Assembly: GCF_014643535.1 (NCBI RefSeq)
Contig: NZ_BMJQ01000001.1
Coordinates: forward strand, 496,001 to 560,000
DNA: 64,000 nt
Reading direction: 5' to 3'
Source of the DNA: Aliidongia dinghuensis
GTDB taxonomy: Bacteria; Pseudomonadota; Alphaproteobacteria; ATCC43930; CGMCC-115725
The notes below the pieces were generated by a model, which made no database searches, had not been told where the DNA came from, and was given only the letters and a program-made list of their open reading frames with translations. Positions 57,311 to 64,000 of the stretch are shown piece after piece. A program made the position numbers and the translations under genes. How positions within the stretch are numbered: the first letter of the stretch is position 1; the number at the start of each line of letters is the position of its first letter.

Positions 57311-57598
57311 ATGTATAGCCTGCTGATTCTGGTCGACAGCGTGATCCAGATCTTCATCTGGATGCTGATCGTTTCCGCCGTTCTGAGCTGGCTCACGGCG
57401 TTCGGCGTCGTCAATCGCTACAACCGCGTGGTCTCCGTCATCGGCGACACGCTCTATCGGCTGACCGACCCGGTCCTGCGCCCGATTCGCGGCATCCTGC
57501 CGAACCTGGGCGGTGTCGACGTGTCGCCCATCGTGGCGATCCTGCTGCTGACCTTCCTGCGCAACCTCGTGTTCGAGTTCTTCAGTGGACGCCTCTAA
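57311..57598 (+). CDS. YggT family membrane protein
   Basis: Small membrane protein of 95 residues with two hydrophobic hairpins: [20 protein letters not shown] and [20 protein letters not shown], with the family core [20 protein letters not shown] and [16 protein letters not shown]. The YggT family is linked to osmotic tolerance and cell-division or FtsZ-site genes, but its role is not settled. It overlaps the folD start (57585) and forms an operon with it. Confidence 0.93.
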   Translation: MYSLLILVDSVIQIFIWMLIVSAVLSWLTAFGVVNRYNRVVSVIGDTLYRLTDPVLRPIRGILPNLGGVDVSPIVAILLLTFLRNLVFEFFSGRL

Positions 57599-58472
57599 GC
57601 TCATCGACGGCAAGGCCTTCGCGCAGGGCCTGCGTGCCCGCGTCGCGGCGGCGGCGGCGGAGCTCCAGGCGCGCCACGGCTTCCGTCCCGGCCTGGCGGT
57701 GGTCCTGGTCGGCGACGATCCGGCGAGCCAGGTCTATGTCCGCTCCAAGACCAAGGCGACTGAGGAGGCGGGCTTCCACGGCGTCGAGCACAAGCTGCCG
57801 GCCTCGACGACCCAGGCCGAGCTCATGGCGCTCGTCGCCCGCCTCAACGCCGATCCGGACGTTCACGGCATCCTCGTGCAGCTGCCGCTGCCGGCCGGGC
57901 TCGATGCGGCGGCAGTCGTGGCCACGATCGATCCCCGGAAGGACGTCGACGGTCTCCATGCCCAGAACGTGGGCGCGCTCTGGAGCGGTGCTGAAGGGCT
58001 GGTGCCGTGTACGCCGCTCGGCTGCGTGCTGCTCCTGAAGGACCGCCTGGGCCAGCTCGCCGGCAGGAATGCCGTCGTGATCGGCCGCTCGGCCCTTGTC
58101 GGCAAGCCGATCGCGGCGCTGCTCCTGGCCGAGAACTGCACGGTCACCGTCGCGCATTCCCGGACCAAGGATCTGCCGGCAGTCTGCCGTCAGGCCGACA
58201 TTCTGGTGGCGGCGGTCGGCCGTGCCGAGATGGTCAAGGGCGACTGGGTCAAGCCGGGCGCCACGGTCATCGATGTCGGCATCAACCGCGTGCCGACGCC
58301 GGACGGCAAGGGCCGGCTCGTCGGTGACGTAGCGTTCGCCGAGGCGGCGGCGGTCGCCTCGGCCATTACGCCGGTGCCGGGCGGCGTCGGGCCGATGACG
58401 ATCGCTTGCCTCATGCGCAACACGCTGACGGCGGCCTGCCGCATCAAGGGCGTGCCGGTTCCGGCGGTCTGA
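57585..58472 (+). CDS. folD: Bifunctional methylene-THF dehydrogenase / methenyl-THF cyclohydrolase
   Basis: Folate C1 enzyme of 295 residues that interconverts methylene-, methenyl- and formyl-THF with NADP. Family blocks are [20 protein letters not shown] with the catalytic Lys, [53 protein letters not shown] and [16 protein letters not shown]. The start is GTG 57585, inside the end of yggT (14-base overlap). Confidence 0.95.
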   Translation: MDASKLIDGKAFAQGLRARVAAAAAELQARHGFRPGLAVVLVGDDPASQVYVRSKTKATEEAGFHGVEHKLPASTTQAELMALVARLNADPDVHGILVQLPLPAGLDAAAVVATIDPRKDVDGLHAQNVGALWSGAEGLVPCTPLGCVLLLKDRLGQLAGRNAVVIGRSALVGKPIAALLLAENCTVTVAHSRTKDLPAVCRQADILVAAVGRAEMVKGDWVKPGATVIDVGINRVPTPDGKGRLVGDVAFAEAAAVASAITPVPGGVGPMTIACLMRNTLTAACRIKGVPVPAV

Positions 58473-58843
58473 CCCTCAAAACCTGCCTCGCCGCAAAATC
58501 GCCCGAATGCGAACACGGGATGATCGTGTTCGGGTCACCCTTTCCGCCTATTCGCCGGGCACAGTCCGCCCCGGCTTTAATGAATGAACGGCAAGGGAAG
58601 GGCGGACGATGCAGGAAGCGATCTTCGAATCGGTAATCGATCGATGGCTGGGTCTCCTGGTCGTGGGGCTGGCGGCGCTGTGGTTCATGTGACGGGGGTT
58701 CGTGTGACGGGGGGCGTGTGACACGCCGCAATTTCACCGGAATCCCGACACGGTAATATCGAGTTCGCGTCCAACTTTTCGCGCGTTCCGCGAGCAGAAT
58801 CTCTCCCACGGCCCGAGGACGGGCTGCTCGAGGAGAGGGAAAG
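58473..58843. repeat. Intergenic region with a diverged duplicated segment
   Basis: This 371-base region holds one possible 27-residue gene (58609-58692). Segments starting CCGCAAAATC (58491-58536) and CCGCAATTTC (58726-58771) align without gaps at 34 of 46 positions, a diverged direct repeat. The first contains CGAACACG...CGTGTTCG (58510-58532), a perfect 8-bp hairpin with no T run. The short hairpin TCGCG-CGTTC-CGCGA at 58779-58793 also occurs at 56591-56605. Confidence 0.55.
58609..58692 (+). CDS. Possible 27-residue single-span membrane peptide
   Basis: ATG 58609 is preceded by AAGGGAAGGG with good spacing and opens MQEAIFESVIDRWLGLLVVG, then a short hydrophobic end, LAALWFM. The hydrophobic helix of about 15 residues would cross or sit in the membrane. 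Its stop is followed by the second copy of a duplicated intergenic segment. Too short for statistics; a real gene is suggested by the ribosome site and by amphipathic start plus helix. Confidence 0.4.
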   Translation: MQEAIFESVIDRWLGLLVVGLAALWFM

Positions 58844-59341
58844 ATGCGTACCTTGATCATGGACTCGCTGGCCGATGCCCGGTTCGGCTTTGTGCTCGTG
58901 CTGCTGATGGCGTTGCTGGCGGGATGCGCGGAAGATCAAACCGTCTCGACCTGCGGAGTGCCGTGCCAGTCAAAGAGTAATGTGGGCAATCCGGGCGGCG
59001 CCAAACTGGCCTTTGATGAGGCAATCCATTTCGATACGGATAGCTCGTCGCCGCGCGCCGACGACAAGCCTGTGGTGGCGCGAGTTGCGGCTCTGCTTGC
59101 GGCTCATCCAGACGCGCGGGTGGTGATCGAGGGCCATGCCGACGAGCGCGGCACACGCGAGTACAATCTGGCCCTCGGCCAGCGCCGGGCCATCGCTTAC
59201 CGGTCGGCGCTTATCGCCGCCGGTGTGTCTGCCGACCGCATCATCGATACGGTTTCCTACGGCAAGGAACGGCCGGTCGCGACTGGGCACGACGAAGCGG
59301 CGTGGGCGCAGAACCGGCGTGCGCTCGCCGTAGTGCAATAG
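58844..59341 (+). CDS. Pal/OmpA-family lipoprotein
   Basis: Outer-membrane lipoprotein of 165 residues. The lipobox is ALLAGC (lipid Cys near 28). The OmpA-C domain has [36 protein letters not shown] with the peptidoglycan-binding Asp and Arg, and [20 protein letters not shown], close to Pal. It is not in a tol-pal operon here, so it may be a Pal paralog or the organism's Pal at an odd site. ATG 58844 follows GAGGAGAGGG. Confidence 0.9.
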   Translation: MRTLIMDSLADARFGFVLVLLMALLAGCAEDQTVSTCGVPCQSKSNVGNPGGAKLAFDEAIHFDTDSSSPRADDKPVVARVAALLAAHPDARVVIEGHADERGTREYNLALGQRRAIAYRSALIAAGVSADRIIDTVSYGKERPVATGHDEAAWAQNRRALAVVQ

Positions 59342-59401
59342 CCTGGAAAATCTCCCTCGTCCCGGTGTATCGCTCCGCGCTTGAGGGCGAGGGAGGCAAC
59401 G

Positions 59402-60265
59402 GTGAGCGACGAGACCAGGAAGGGCGCGACCAAGAAGGACGCGCGGGAGCTCGCGGCCGAGGCGCATACGGATTTCGCGCGCGCCATGAGCTACGGCGAC
59501 TATCTGCAGCTCGACACGCTGCTCGCGGCGCAGAAGCCGCTGAGCGACCAGCCCGACGAGCTCCTGTTCATCATCATCCATCAGGCGACGGAGCTGTGGA
59601 TGAAGCTCGTGCTGCATGAGCTGACCCAGGCGCGGGCCCTCGTCGTCGCCGACGATCTGCAGCCGGCGTTCAAGGCCATGGCGCGGGTCAGCCGCATCCA
59701 GGCGCAGCTCATCCAGTCGTGGGACGTGCTCTCGACCATGACGCCGTCGGACTATTCGAGCTTCCGTTCGGCGCTCGGTCAGTCGTCGGGCTTCCAGTCG
59801 GCGCAGTACCGGCTGATCGAGTTTTTGCTCGGCAACAAGCAGGCGCAGATGATCGAGCCGCATCGCCATCTGCCCGAGCTCGCGACCCGGCTCGACGCGG
59901 CGCTGGCGACACCCAGCCTCTATGACGAGGTGATCCGGCTCCTGGCGCGCCGCGGTTTCGCGATCGATCCCGCGGCGCTTGGCCGTGACGTGCGGGAGCC
60001 CTATGCCGCCGATGCCAGCGTGCGTGCCGCCTGGCTCACTGTCTATCGCGACCCCAAGGCCCATTGGGAACTCTATCAGCTGGCCGAGGAACTGGTCGAT
60101 CTCGAGGACTGGTTCCAGCAATGGCGCTTCCGCCACGTGACGACGGTGCAGCGCGTCATCGGCTTCAAGCGCGGCACCGGCGGGACGGCCGGCGTCGCCT
60201 ATCTCCGCAAGGCGCTCGACATTGTGTTCTTCCCCGAACTGTGGGACGTCCGCACCGAACTCTGA
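59402..60265 (+). CDS. kynA: Tryptophan 2,3-dioxygenase
   Basis: Heme enzyme of 287 residues that converts tryptophan to N-formylkynurenine. Seen are [32 protein letters not shown] (distal His), [19 protein letters not shown] and the late [20 protein letters not shown] with GTGG. GTG 59402 follows GGGAGG. The next enzymes KynB and KynU are coded 1.6-3.5 kb away on the other strand; two unrelated genes lie in between. Confidence 0.95.
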   Translation: MSDETRKGATKKDARELAAEAHTDFARAMSYGDYLQLDTLLAAQKPLSDQPDELLFIIIHQATELWMKLVLHELTQARALVVADDLQPAFKAMARVSRIQAQLIQSWDVLSTMTPSDYSSFRSALGQSSGFQSAQYRLIEFLLGNKQAQMIEPHRHLPELATRLDAALATPSLYDEVIRLLARRGFAIDPAALGRDVREPYAADASVRAAWLTVYRDPKAHWELYQLAEELVDLEDWFQQWRFRHVTTVQRVIGFKRGTGGTAGVAYLRKALDIVFFPELWDVRTEL

Positions 60266-60459
60266 AATGCCGGGCTCTCAAATGCTGGCGATGCGCGTTA
60301 TTGAGGCAGATCGCCGCGGAGGCATCACCCGATACCGCAAGGTCGTAAAATTCAGCCGCGTGGAAACGATCGGTTACCAAATTTGCGCGCCAATATGGGG
60401 ACGGCTGCGCTAGGTTCGGCCGTAATAGCACTGTCTTTATTTGGGAAGAGGGGCGATCG

Positions 60460-60957
60460 ATGAAGCGACTTGTCGCCTTGGGTTGCACGCTGTTTTTGTC
60501 GGTTGCGGCGCTCGGCGCCCGACCCGCCCAAGCGGCCGTCGACCGGCTCGCCCCGTTTCTCGGCGCATTCCAAGGCCAGTCGGGCCAGGCGCCGGGCGAT
60601 CTTTTCGTCCCGCTCTGGTCGAAGGCCAACCCGTTCGATGTCACGGTGACGCGCCAGGACGACGAGCTGACATTCTCCATCGGTGCCAACGAGCCGGTGG
60701 TGATGCGCTTCGTCCCGGTCTCCGACCGGCTCTATCTGCTGCGCACGGATCGCCCCGGCGCCAGCGGCTACGCCTGGGTCGATGCAGACAAGCTGACGTT
60801 CCAGGCGATGCTCGCCCCCGCCGGCGAGCCGGCCCGCGGCATGCGCTTCATCGTGAGCTTCGAAGACGACCACCGGCGGCTCGCCGCCTACACGCTCAAG
60901 GGCAGCGACGCGCCCGTCGAGGTGCTGGATACGGCGCTGAAGAGTCCGGAGGATTAA
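60460..60957 (+). CDS. Exported protein of unknown function
   Basis: Protein of 165 residues with a signal peptide (RLVALGCTLFLSVAALGARP, cut near AQAA). The mature part is a small beta-rich domain (LAPFLGAFQGQSGQ, VTVTRQDDELTFSIGANEPV, AYTLKGSDAPVEVL). I do not recognise the family; a lipocalin- or DUF-like sandwich is possible. GAGGGG precedes ATG 60460. Confidence 0.7.
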   Translation: MKRLVALGCTLFLSVAALGARPAQAAVDRLAPFLGAFQGQSGQAPGDLFVPLWSKANPFDVTVTRQDDELTFSIGANEPVVMRFVPVSDRLYLLRTDRPGASGYAWVDADKLTFQAMLAPAGEPARGMRFIVSFEDDHRRLAAYTLKGSDAPVEVLDTALKSPED

Positions 60958-61043
60958 GGGCGCGCGCGTCTTCTGTCGGTTGTGAAGTTGCCGGGTGCTC
61001 ATGCTAAACTCGTTCCGTATTTGGCGGACGAGGTCCTTCGCGC

Positions 61044-61886
61044 GTGGATGAAAAGGCGATCCTGAAGGCGCTTGAGACGCCACGTCCGACCGCGATGACT
61101 GGCACCTGCCTAGGCCTTATCGTCATCCCGATCGTCTTATGCATTGTATTCGCCACGCTTGCGGTAATCGTCGGTCTCCCGAAGTACTATAGAGCTCTGG
61201 GATTGAAGGAACGAGGTATCGAGATCTCGGGTGAAGTGACCGGTGGTTACATCACAACAGCAAAGCAGAAGGGTGTGCGGGAGCCCGTCAGCACCTGTCA
61301 TCTCAAGTATTCATTCAGTCCGAGAGAGCTCGCTGGGGCTTATCAATCGTCGATCTCCAGCGAGGCGCTAATGTCGCCTGGGTCCTGCTCCGTGCTGCAC
61401 CCTGGGACGATCGTGCCGATAATCTATGACCCCCTCAGGCCCGACCGGAGCGTCCTCAATGTCGGTGATCCGGTCGGCCGAATGCAACCGAGCGAGGTTT
61501 TGAGGCAGGTCGAGGCGGCGGAAGAGATAATCGTTTCGTTTTTCACCCTTCTCGTCCTGCTGGTCGTTATTGCGTATTACCGCCAGAAGCATCTCATCAA
61601 ATGGGGCGGGGCTGCGGAGGCCGCGATTGTCAAGGAGCGAGAGTACAGAACGAAAAACGGGCGTTTCGCGACAGTGACCTATCAGTTCCTCGACGAAACC
61701 GGTAACCAGGTTCAGGGCGTCCGCCGGCATGTTCCTGCGAAAATTGCGGACGCTACGCAGGACTTTGCCGGGTCTCAGGAATACAGGGCGCGAATCATTG
61801 AGAAGCCGCTCGTGCTGTACGATCCGCGCAACAGTCGGCGCAACCGTCTTTATCCGTTCGCTCTCGTCAGGCCGAAAGCGATATAG
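61044..61886 (+). CDS. Two-helix membrane protein, DUF3592-like
   Basis: Protein of 280 residues with two hydrophobic segments: CLGLIVIPIVLCIVFATLAV (about 21-40) and IIVSFFTLLVLLVVIAYYRQ (about 162-181). Each is followed by a beta-type segment that looks like a DUF3592 domain (GEVTGGYITTAKQKG, VPIIYDPLRPDRS; AAIVKEREYRTKNGRFA, LVLYDPRNSRRNRLYP). Base use is A/T-richer than in the flanking kyn genes, suggesting later arrival. GTG 61044 follows GAGG. Confidence 0.7.
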   Translation: MDEKAILKALETPRPTAMTGTCLGLIVIPIVLCIVFATLAVIVGLPKYYRALGLKERGIEISGEVTGGYITTAKQKGVREPVSTCHLKYSFSPRELAGAYQSSISSEALMSPGSCSVLHPGTIVPIIYDPLRPDRSVLNVGDPVGRMQPSEVLRQVEAAEEIIVSFFTLLVLLVVIAYYRQKHLIKWGGAAEAAIVKEREYRTKNGRFATVTYQFLDETGNQVQGVRRHVPAKIADATQDFAGSQEYRARIIEKPLVLYDPRNSRRNRLYPFALVRPKAI

Positions 61887-61890
61887 CAGA

Positions 61891-63144
61891 TCACGTTACC
61901 CTTGCCCGGGCGTGATGCTCCGGCCGGTCCCAGGACCGGTCTTCCATGATCTCCTTCAAGACCCAGACCGCGTCCCACAGCTCGGCATAGCCGAGGTAGA
62001 GCGGCGTGAAGCCGAAGCGCAGGATGTCGGGCGCGCGGAAGTCGCCGATCACGCCGCGGGCGATCAGTGCCTGCATGATCGGGTAGCCCTGCTCATGGGC
62101 GAGCGAGACCTGGCTGCCGCGGGAGGCCTCGTCGCCGGGCGAGACGATGGTGAAGCCGTGGCCGGCCAGCTGCTCCTCGACCAGCTGGGCGAACAGTGCC
62201 GACTGGCTGAGCGACTTCTTGCGGATTTCCGCGATCGAGGCGTCGAGCAGGATGTCGACGCCGCATTCGAGGGCTGCCAGGCTCAGAATCGGCGGCGTGC
62301 CGACCAGGCCGCGCTGGATGCCGTCGGCCGGGCGGAAATGCGTCTCGAACGCGAACGGGGCGGCGTGGCCGAGCCAGCCGGTCAAGGGCATGGTCATCTG
62401 TCCGTGCCAGCGCTCGGCCGCCCAGAGGAACGCGGGCGCGCCCGGCCCGCCGTTCAGGTACTTGTAGCCGCAGCCGACGGCGAAATCGGCGCCGGCCCGG
62501 TTGAGGTCGACCGGCACGGCGCCGGCCGAATGGCAGAGGTCCCACAGCATCAAGGCGCCGGCGTCATGCGCCCGGGTCGTGACGCGCGCCATGTCGTGCA
62601 GGCGCCCGGTGCGGTAGTTGACGTGGGTCAGCATGACGACCGCGACCTCATCGGTGATCGCGGCGTCGATCGCTTCCGGCTCGACCAGCCTCAGCTCGTG
62701 CCCCTCGGCCAGGAGGGCGGCCAGGCCCTCGGCAATATAGAGGTCGGTCGGGAAATTCGCCGGCTCCGACAGGATGACCCTGCGGCCGGGCCGGAGCCGG
62801 AGGGCGGCGGCCAGCGTCTTGAACAGGTTCACACTGGTCGAATCGCCGACCATCGTCTCGCCGGGCTTGGCGCCGATCAGCCGGCCGATCTTGTCGCCGA
62901 CGCGCGCCGGCAGCGCGATCCAGTCATGCTTGTTCCAGCTGGTGATGAGGTCGCGGCCCCATTCGGCCTCGATCACCTGGGCAAGGCGCGCCGCGGTCGC
63001 CCGCGGCAGCGCGCCCAGCGAGTTGCCGTCGAGATAGATCACTCCCTGCGGCAAGACGAAACGGTCGCGGAAGGGCTTGAGCGGGTCGGTCTTGTCGAGG
63101 GCGGCGAGATCGGGGCGGGCCAAAACGGGGCGTGTGGGCGTCAC
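61891..63144 (-). CDS. kynU: Kynureninase
   Basis: PLP enzyme of 417 residues that cleaves kynurenine to anthranilate and alanine. Motifs are YLDGNSLGALPR, TSVNLFKTLAAAL, DLCHSAGAVPVDL, CGYKYLNGGPGAPAF with the PLP Lys, and GWLGHAAPFAFE. The GTG start overlaps the kynB stop by 4 bases, so translation is coupled. With KynA and KynB it completes tryptophan to anthranilate. Confidence 0.95.
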   Translation of the reverse strand: MTPTRPVLARPDLAALDKTDPLKPFRDRFVLPQGVIYLDGNSLGALPRATAARLAQVIEAEWGRDLITSWNKHDWIALPARVGDKIGRLIGAKPGETMVGDSTSVNLFKTLAAALRLRPGRRVILSEPANFPTDLYIAEGLAALLAEGHELRLVEPEAIDAAITDEVAVVMLTHVNYRTGRLHDMARVTTRAHDAGALMLWDLCHSAGAVPVDLNRAGADFAVGCGYKYLNGGPGAPAFLWAAERWHGQMTMPLTGWLGHAAPFAFETHFRPADGIQRGLVGTPPILSLAALECGVDILLDASIAEIRKKSLSQSALFAQLVEEQLAGHGFTIVSPGDEASRGSQVSLAHEQGYPIMQALIARGVIGDFRAPDILRFGFTPLYLGYAELWDAVWVLKEIMEDRSWDRPEHHARARVT

Positions 63145-63779
63145 GATGTTGGGCTCGGCAGCGGTCTCAGCACGGCGCGCAGCGGTGCCGCGTCCATGTT
63201 CATGAGCTTCAGGGGAAGGGCGATCAGTTCGTAGTCGCCGGGCGGCACGTGGTCCAGCACCAGGTTCTCGAGGATCAGCATGCCGTGGCGGCGGACCGCC
63301 ATATGGGCATCGAGCGTCTTGGAGGTCGCGGGATCGACAGAGGCCGCATCGGTGCCGATGAGGTCGACGCCGTGTGCTGCCATGAAATCGATCGCCGCCG
63401 GGTCGATCGCGGTGAAGTCCTGGACCCACTGGTCTTGCGGCATGCGCTCGTAGGTGCGGAGCAAGAGCCGGCGGACGGGTCTTGCGAGTGCTGCCGCCAG
63501 GTGGTCGGGCCGCACCAGCGGCCCGAGGCCGCGCAGGTCGACGACGCGCGCCGGGCCGATGAAGCGGGCGAGCTCGAACGCGCCGGCCGGAGCGCCGTTC
63601 GCGTCGTAATGCAGCGGCGCGTCGGCATGTGAGCCGGCGTGGGTCGAGAGGGTGATGGCGCCGACATTGACCGGGCAATCCGGCCCCAGCACCCAGGTCC
63701 GTTCCTCACGGTAGGGCGTGTCGCCGGGGAAGGCGGGCGTGCCCGGCCGCAAGGCCGGGCTGATGTCCCAGAGCTCCAT
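63141..63779 (-). CDS. kynB: Kynurenine formamidase
   Basis: Metal-dependent cyclase/hydrolase-fold enzyme of 212 residues that hydrolyses N-formylkynurenine. Family blocks are WDISPALRPGTPAFPGDTPY, LSTHAGSHADAPLHY with metal His and Asp, DLIGTDAASVDPATSKTLDA and LENLVLDHVPPGDYELIALP. ATG 63779 was used; a preceding TTG adds one residue. It is followed directly by kynU on the same message. Confidence 0.95.
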   Translation of the reverse strand: MELWDISPALRPGTPAFPGDTPYREERTWVLGPDCPVNVGAITLSTHAGSHADAPLHYDANGAPAGAFELARFIGPARVVDLRGLGPLVRPDHLAAALARPVRRLLLRTYERMPQDQWVQDFTAIDPAAIDFMAAHGVDLIGTDAASVDPATSKTLDAHMAVRRHGMLILENLVLDHVPPGDYELIALPLKLMNMDAAPLRAVLRPLPSPTS

Positions 63780-63809
63780 CAAAGCGCCATCCCGGGAGGA
63801 CGCGCGGGC

Positions 63810-64000
63810 TTAGCCGCGCGCCGCCTTGGCGAGGCGAAGGCGCAGCGCGTTCAGCTTGATGAAGCCGGCAGCGTCGCGCTGGTCGTAGACCTGGTCTTCC
63901 TCGAAGGTGACGTGGGCCAGGCTGTAGAGCGTCTTCGGCGACTTGCGGCCGACGACGGTGACCGAGCCCTTGTAGAGCTTCAGGCGAACCGTGCCCTCCA
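63810..64000 (-). CDS. argG: Argininosuccinate synthase, C-terminal part only
   Basis: The 62 or so residues present ([20 protein letters not shown], then [20 protein letters not shown], and [16 protein letters not shown]) match the C-terminal tail of ArgG, which joins citrulline and aspartate in arginine synthesis. The 5' part lies beyond the window. It ends 30 bases before the kynB start, on the same strand. Confidence 0.92.
   Translation of the reverse strand, partial: EGTVRLKLYKGSVTVVGRKSPKTLYSLAHVTFEEDQVYDQRDAAGFIKLNALRLRLAKAARG

Overview
This 64 kb window is G+C-rich, densely coded chromosomal DNA from an alphaproteobacterium. The organism is most likely a Rhodospirillales-like soil or rhizosphere bacterium. 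The evidence is the RegB/RegA redox two-component pair, an AcdR/AcdS (ACC deaminase) pair, a CYP153-type P450 with beta-oxidation genes, oxygen-dependent B12 base synthesis (BluB), and copies of the alphaproteobacterial-style intergenic palindrome (GTCATCCCCGCG...CGCGGGAATGAC). The genus is an inference. No phage, integrase, transposase or CRISPR array was seen.

Layout. 1-5972 (minus strand) is a hydrocarbon or fatty-acid run: fadJ-like, acyl-CoA ligase, thiolase and a CYP153 P450 cut by the window edge. 6.3-13.9 kb is a mixed stretch: a class A beta-lactamase with altered motifs in A/T-richer DNA, a NIPSNAP protein, an AraC regulator, an orphan peptide-binding protein, proline iminopeptidase and an isochorismatase-fold protein lacking the nucleophile. 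14.1-16.9 kb holds divergent otnCK/otnI genes for four-carbon acid-sugar use. 16.9-18.2 kb is a sulfotransferase fused to a YkvA (DUF1232) domain. 18.5-20.5 kb is RegB/RegA.

From 20.6 to 39.9 kb late cobalamin genes (cobT, cobS, cobC, bluB, cobU/P, cobQ, cobD, cbiX, cobA) are interleaved with unrelated genes. These include an SDR, a fatty acid desaturase, two TetR-controlled divergent loci with visible operator-like repeats, a SYLF lipoprotein-like protein, a GST and a GT39-type membrane glycosyltransferase. cobA methylates uroporphyrinogen III, and cobD, cobU/P, cobS, cobC and cobT attach the aminopropanol arm and assemble the nucleotide loop. bluB supplies the DMB base that cobT activates. 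The corrin-ring genes are not in the window.

40-53 kb is a signalling and cell-surface region: PPK2, an LprI-like secreted protein, two chemoreceptors, two TPR-glycosyltransferases, panB, and a large hybrid histidine kinase carrying an in-frame 15-bp tandem repeat. 53.2-54.8 kb is the divergent acdS/acdR pair with an inverted repeat between the genes. 54.8-64 kb holds an EAL protein, tRNA-Ala(CGC) with a strong terminator, yggT-folD, a possible 27-residue membrane peptide, a Pal-like lipoprotein, kynurenine-pathway genes in two arms (kynA plus; kynU-kynB minus), and the 3' end of argG.
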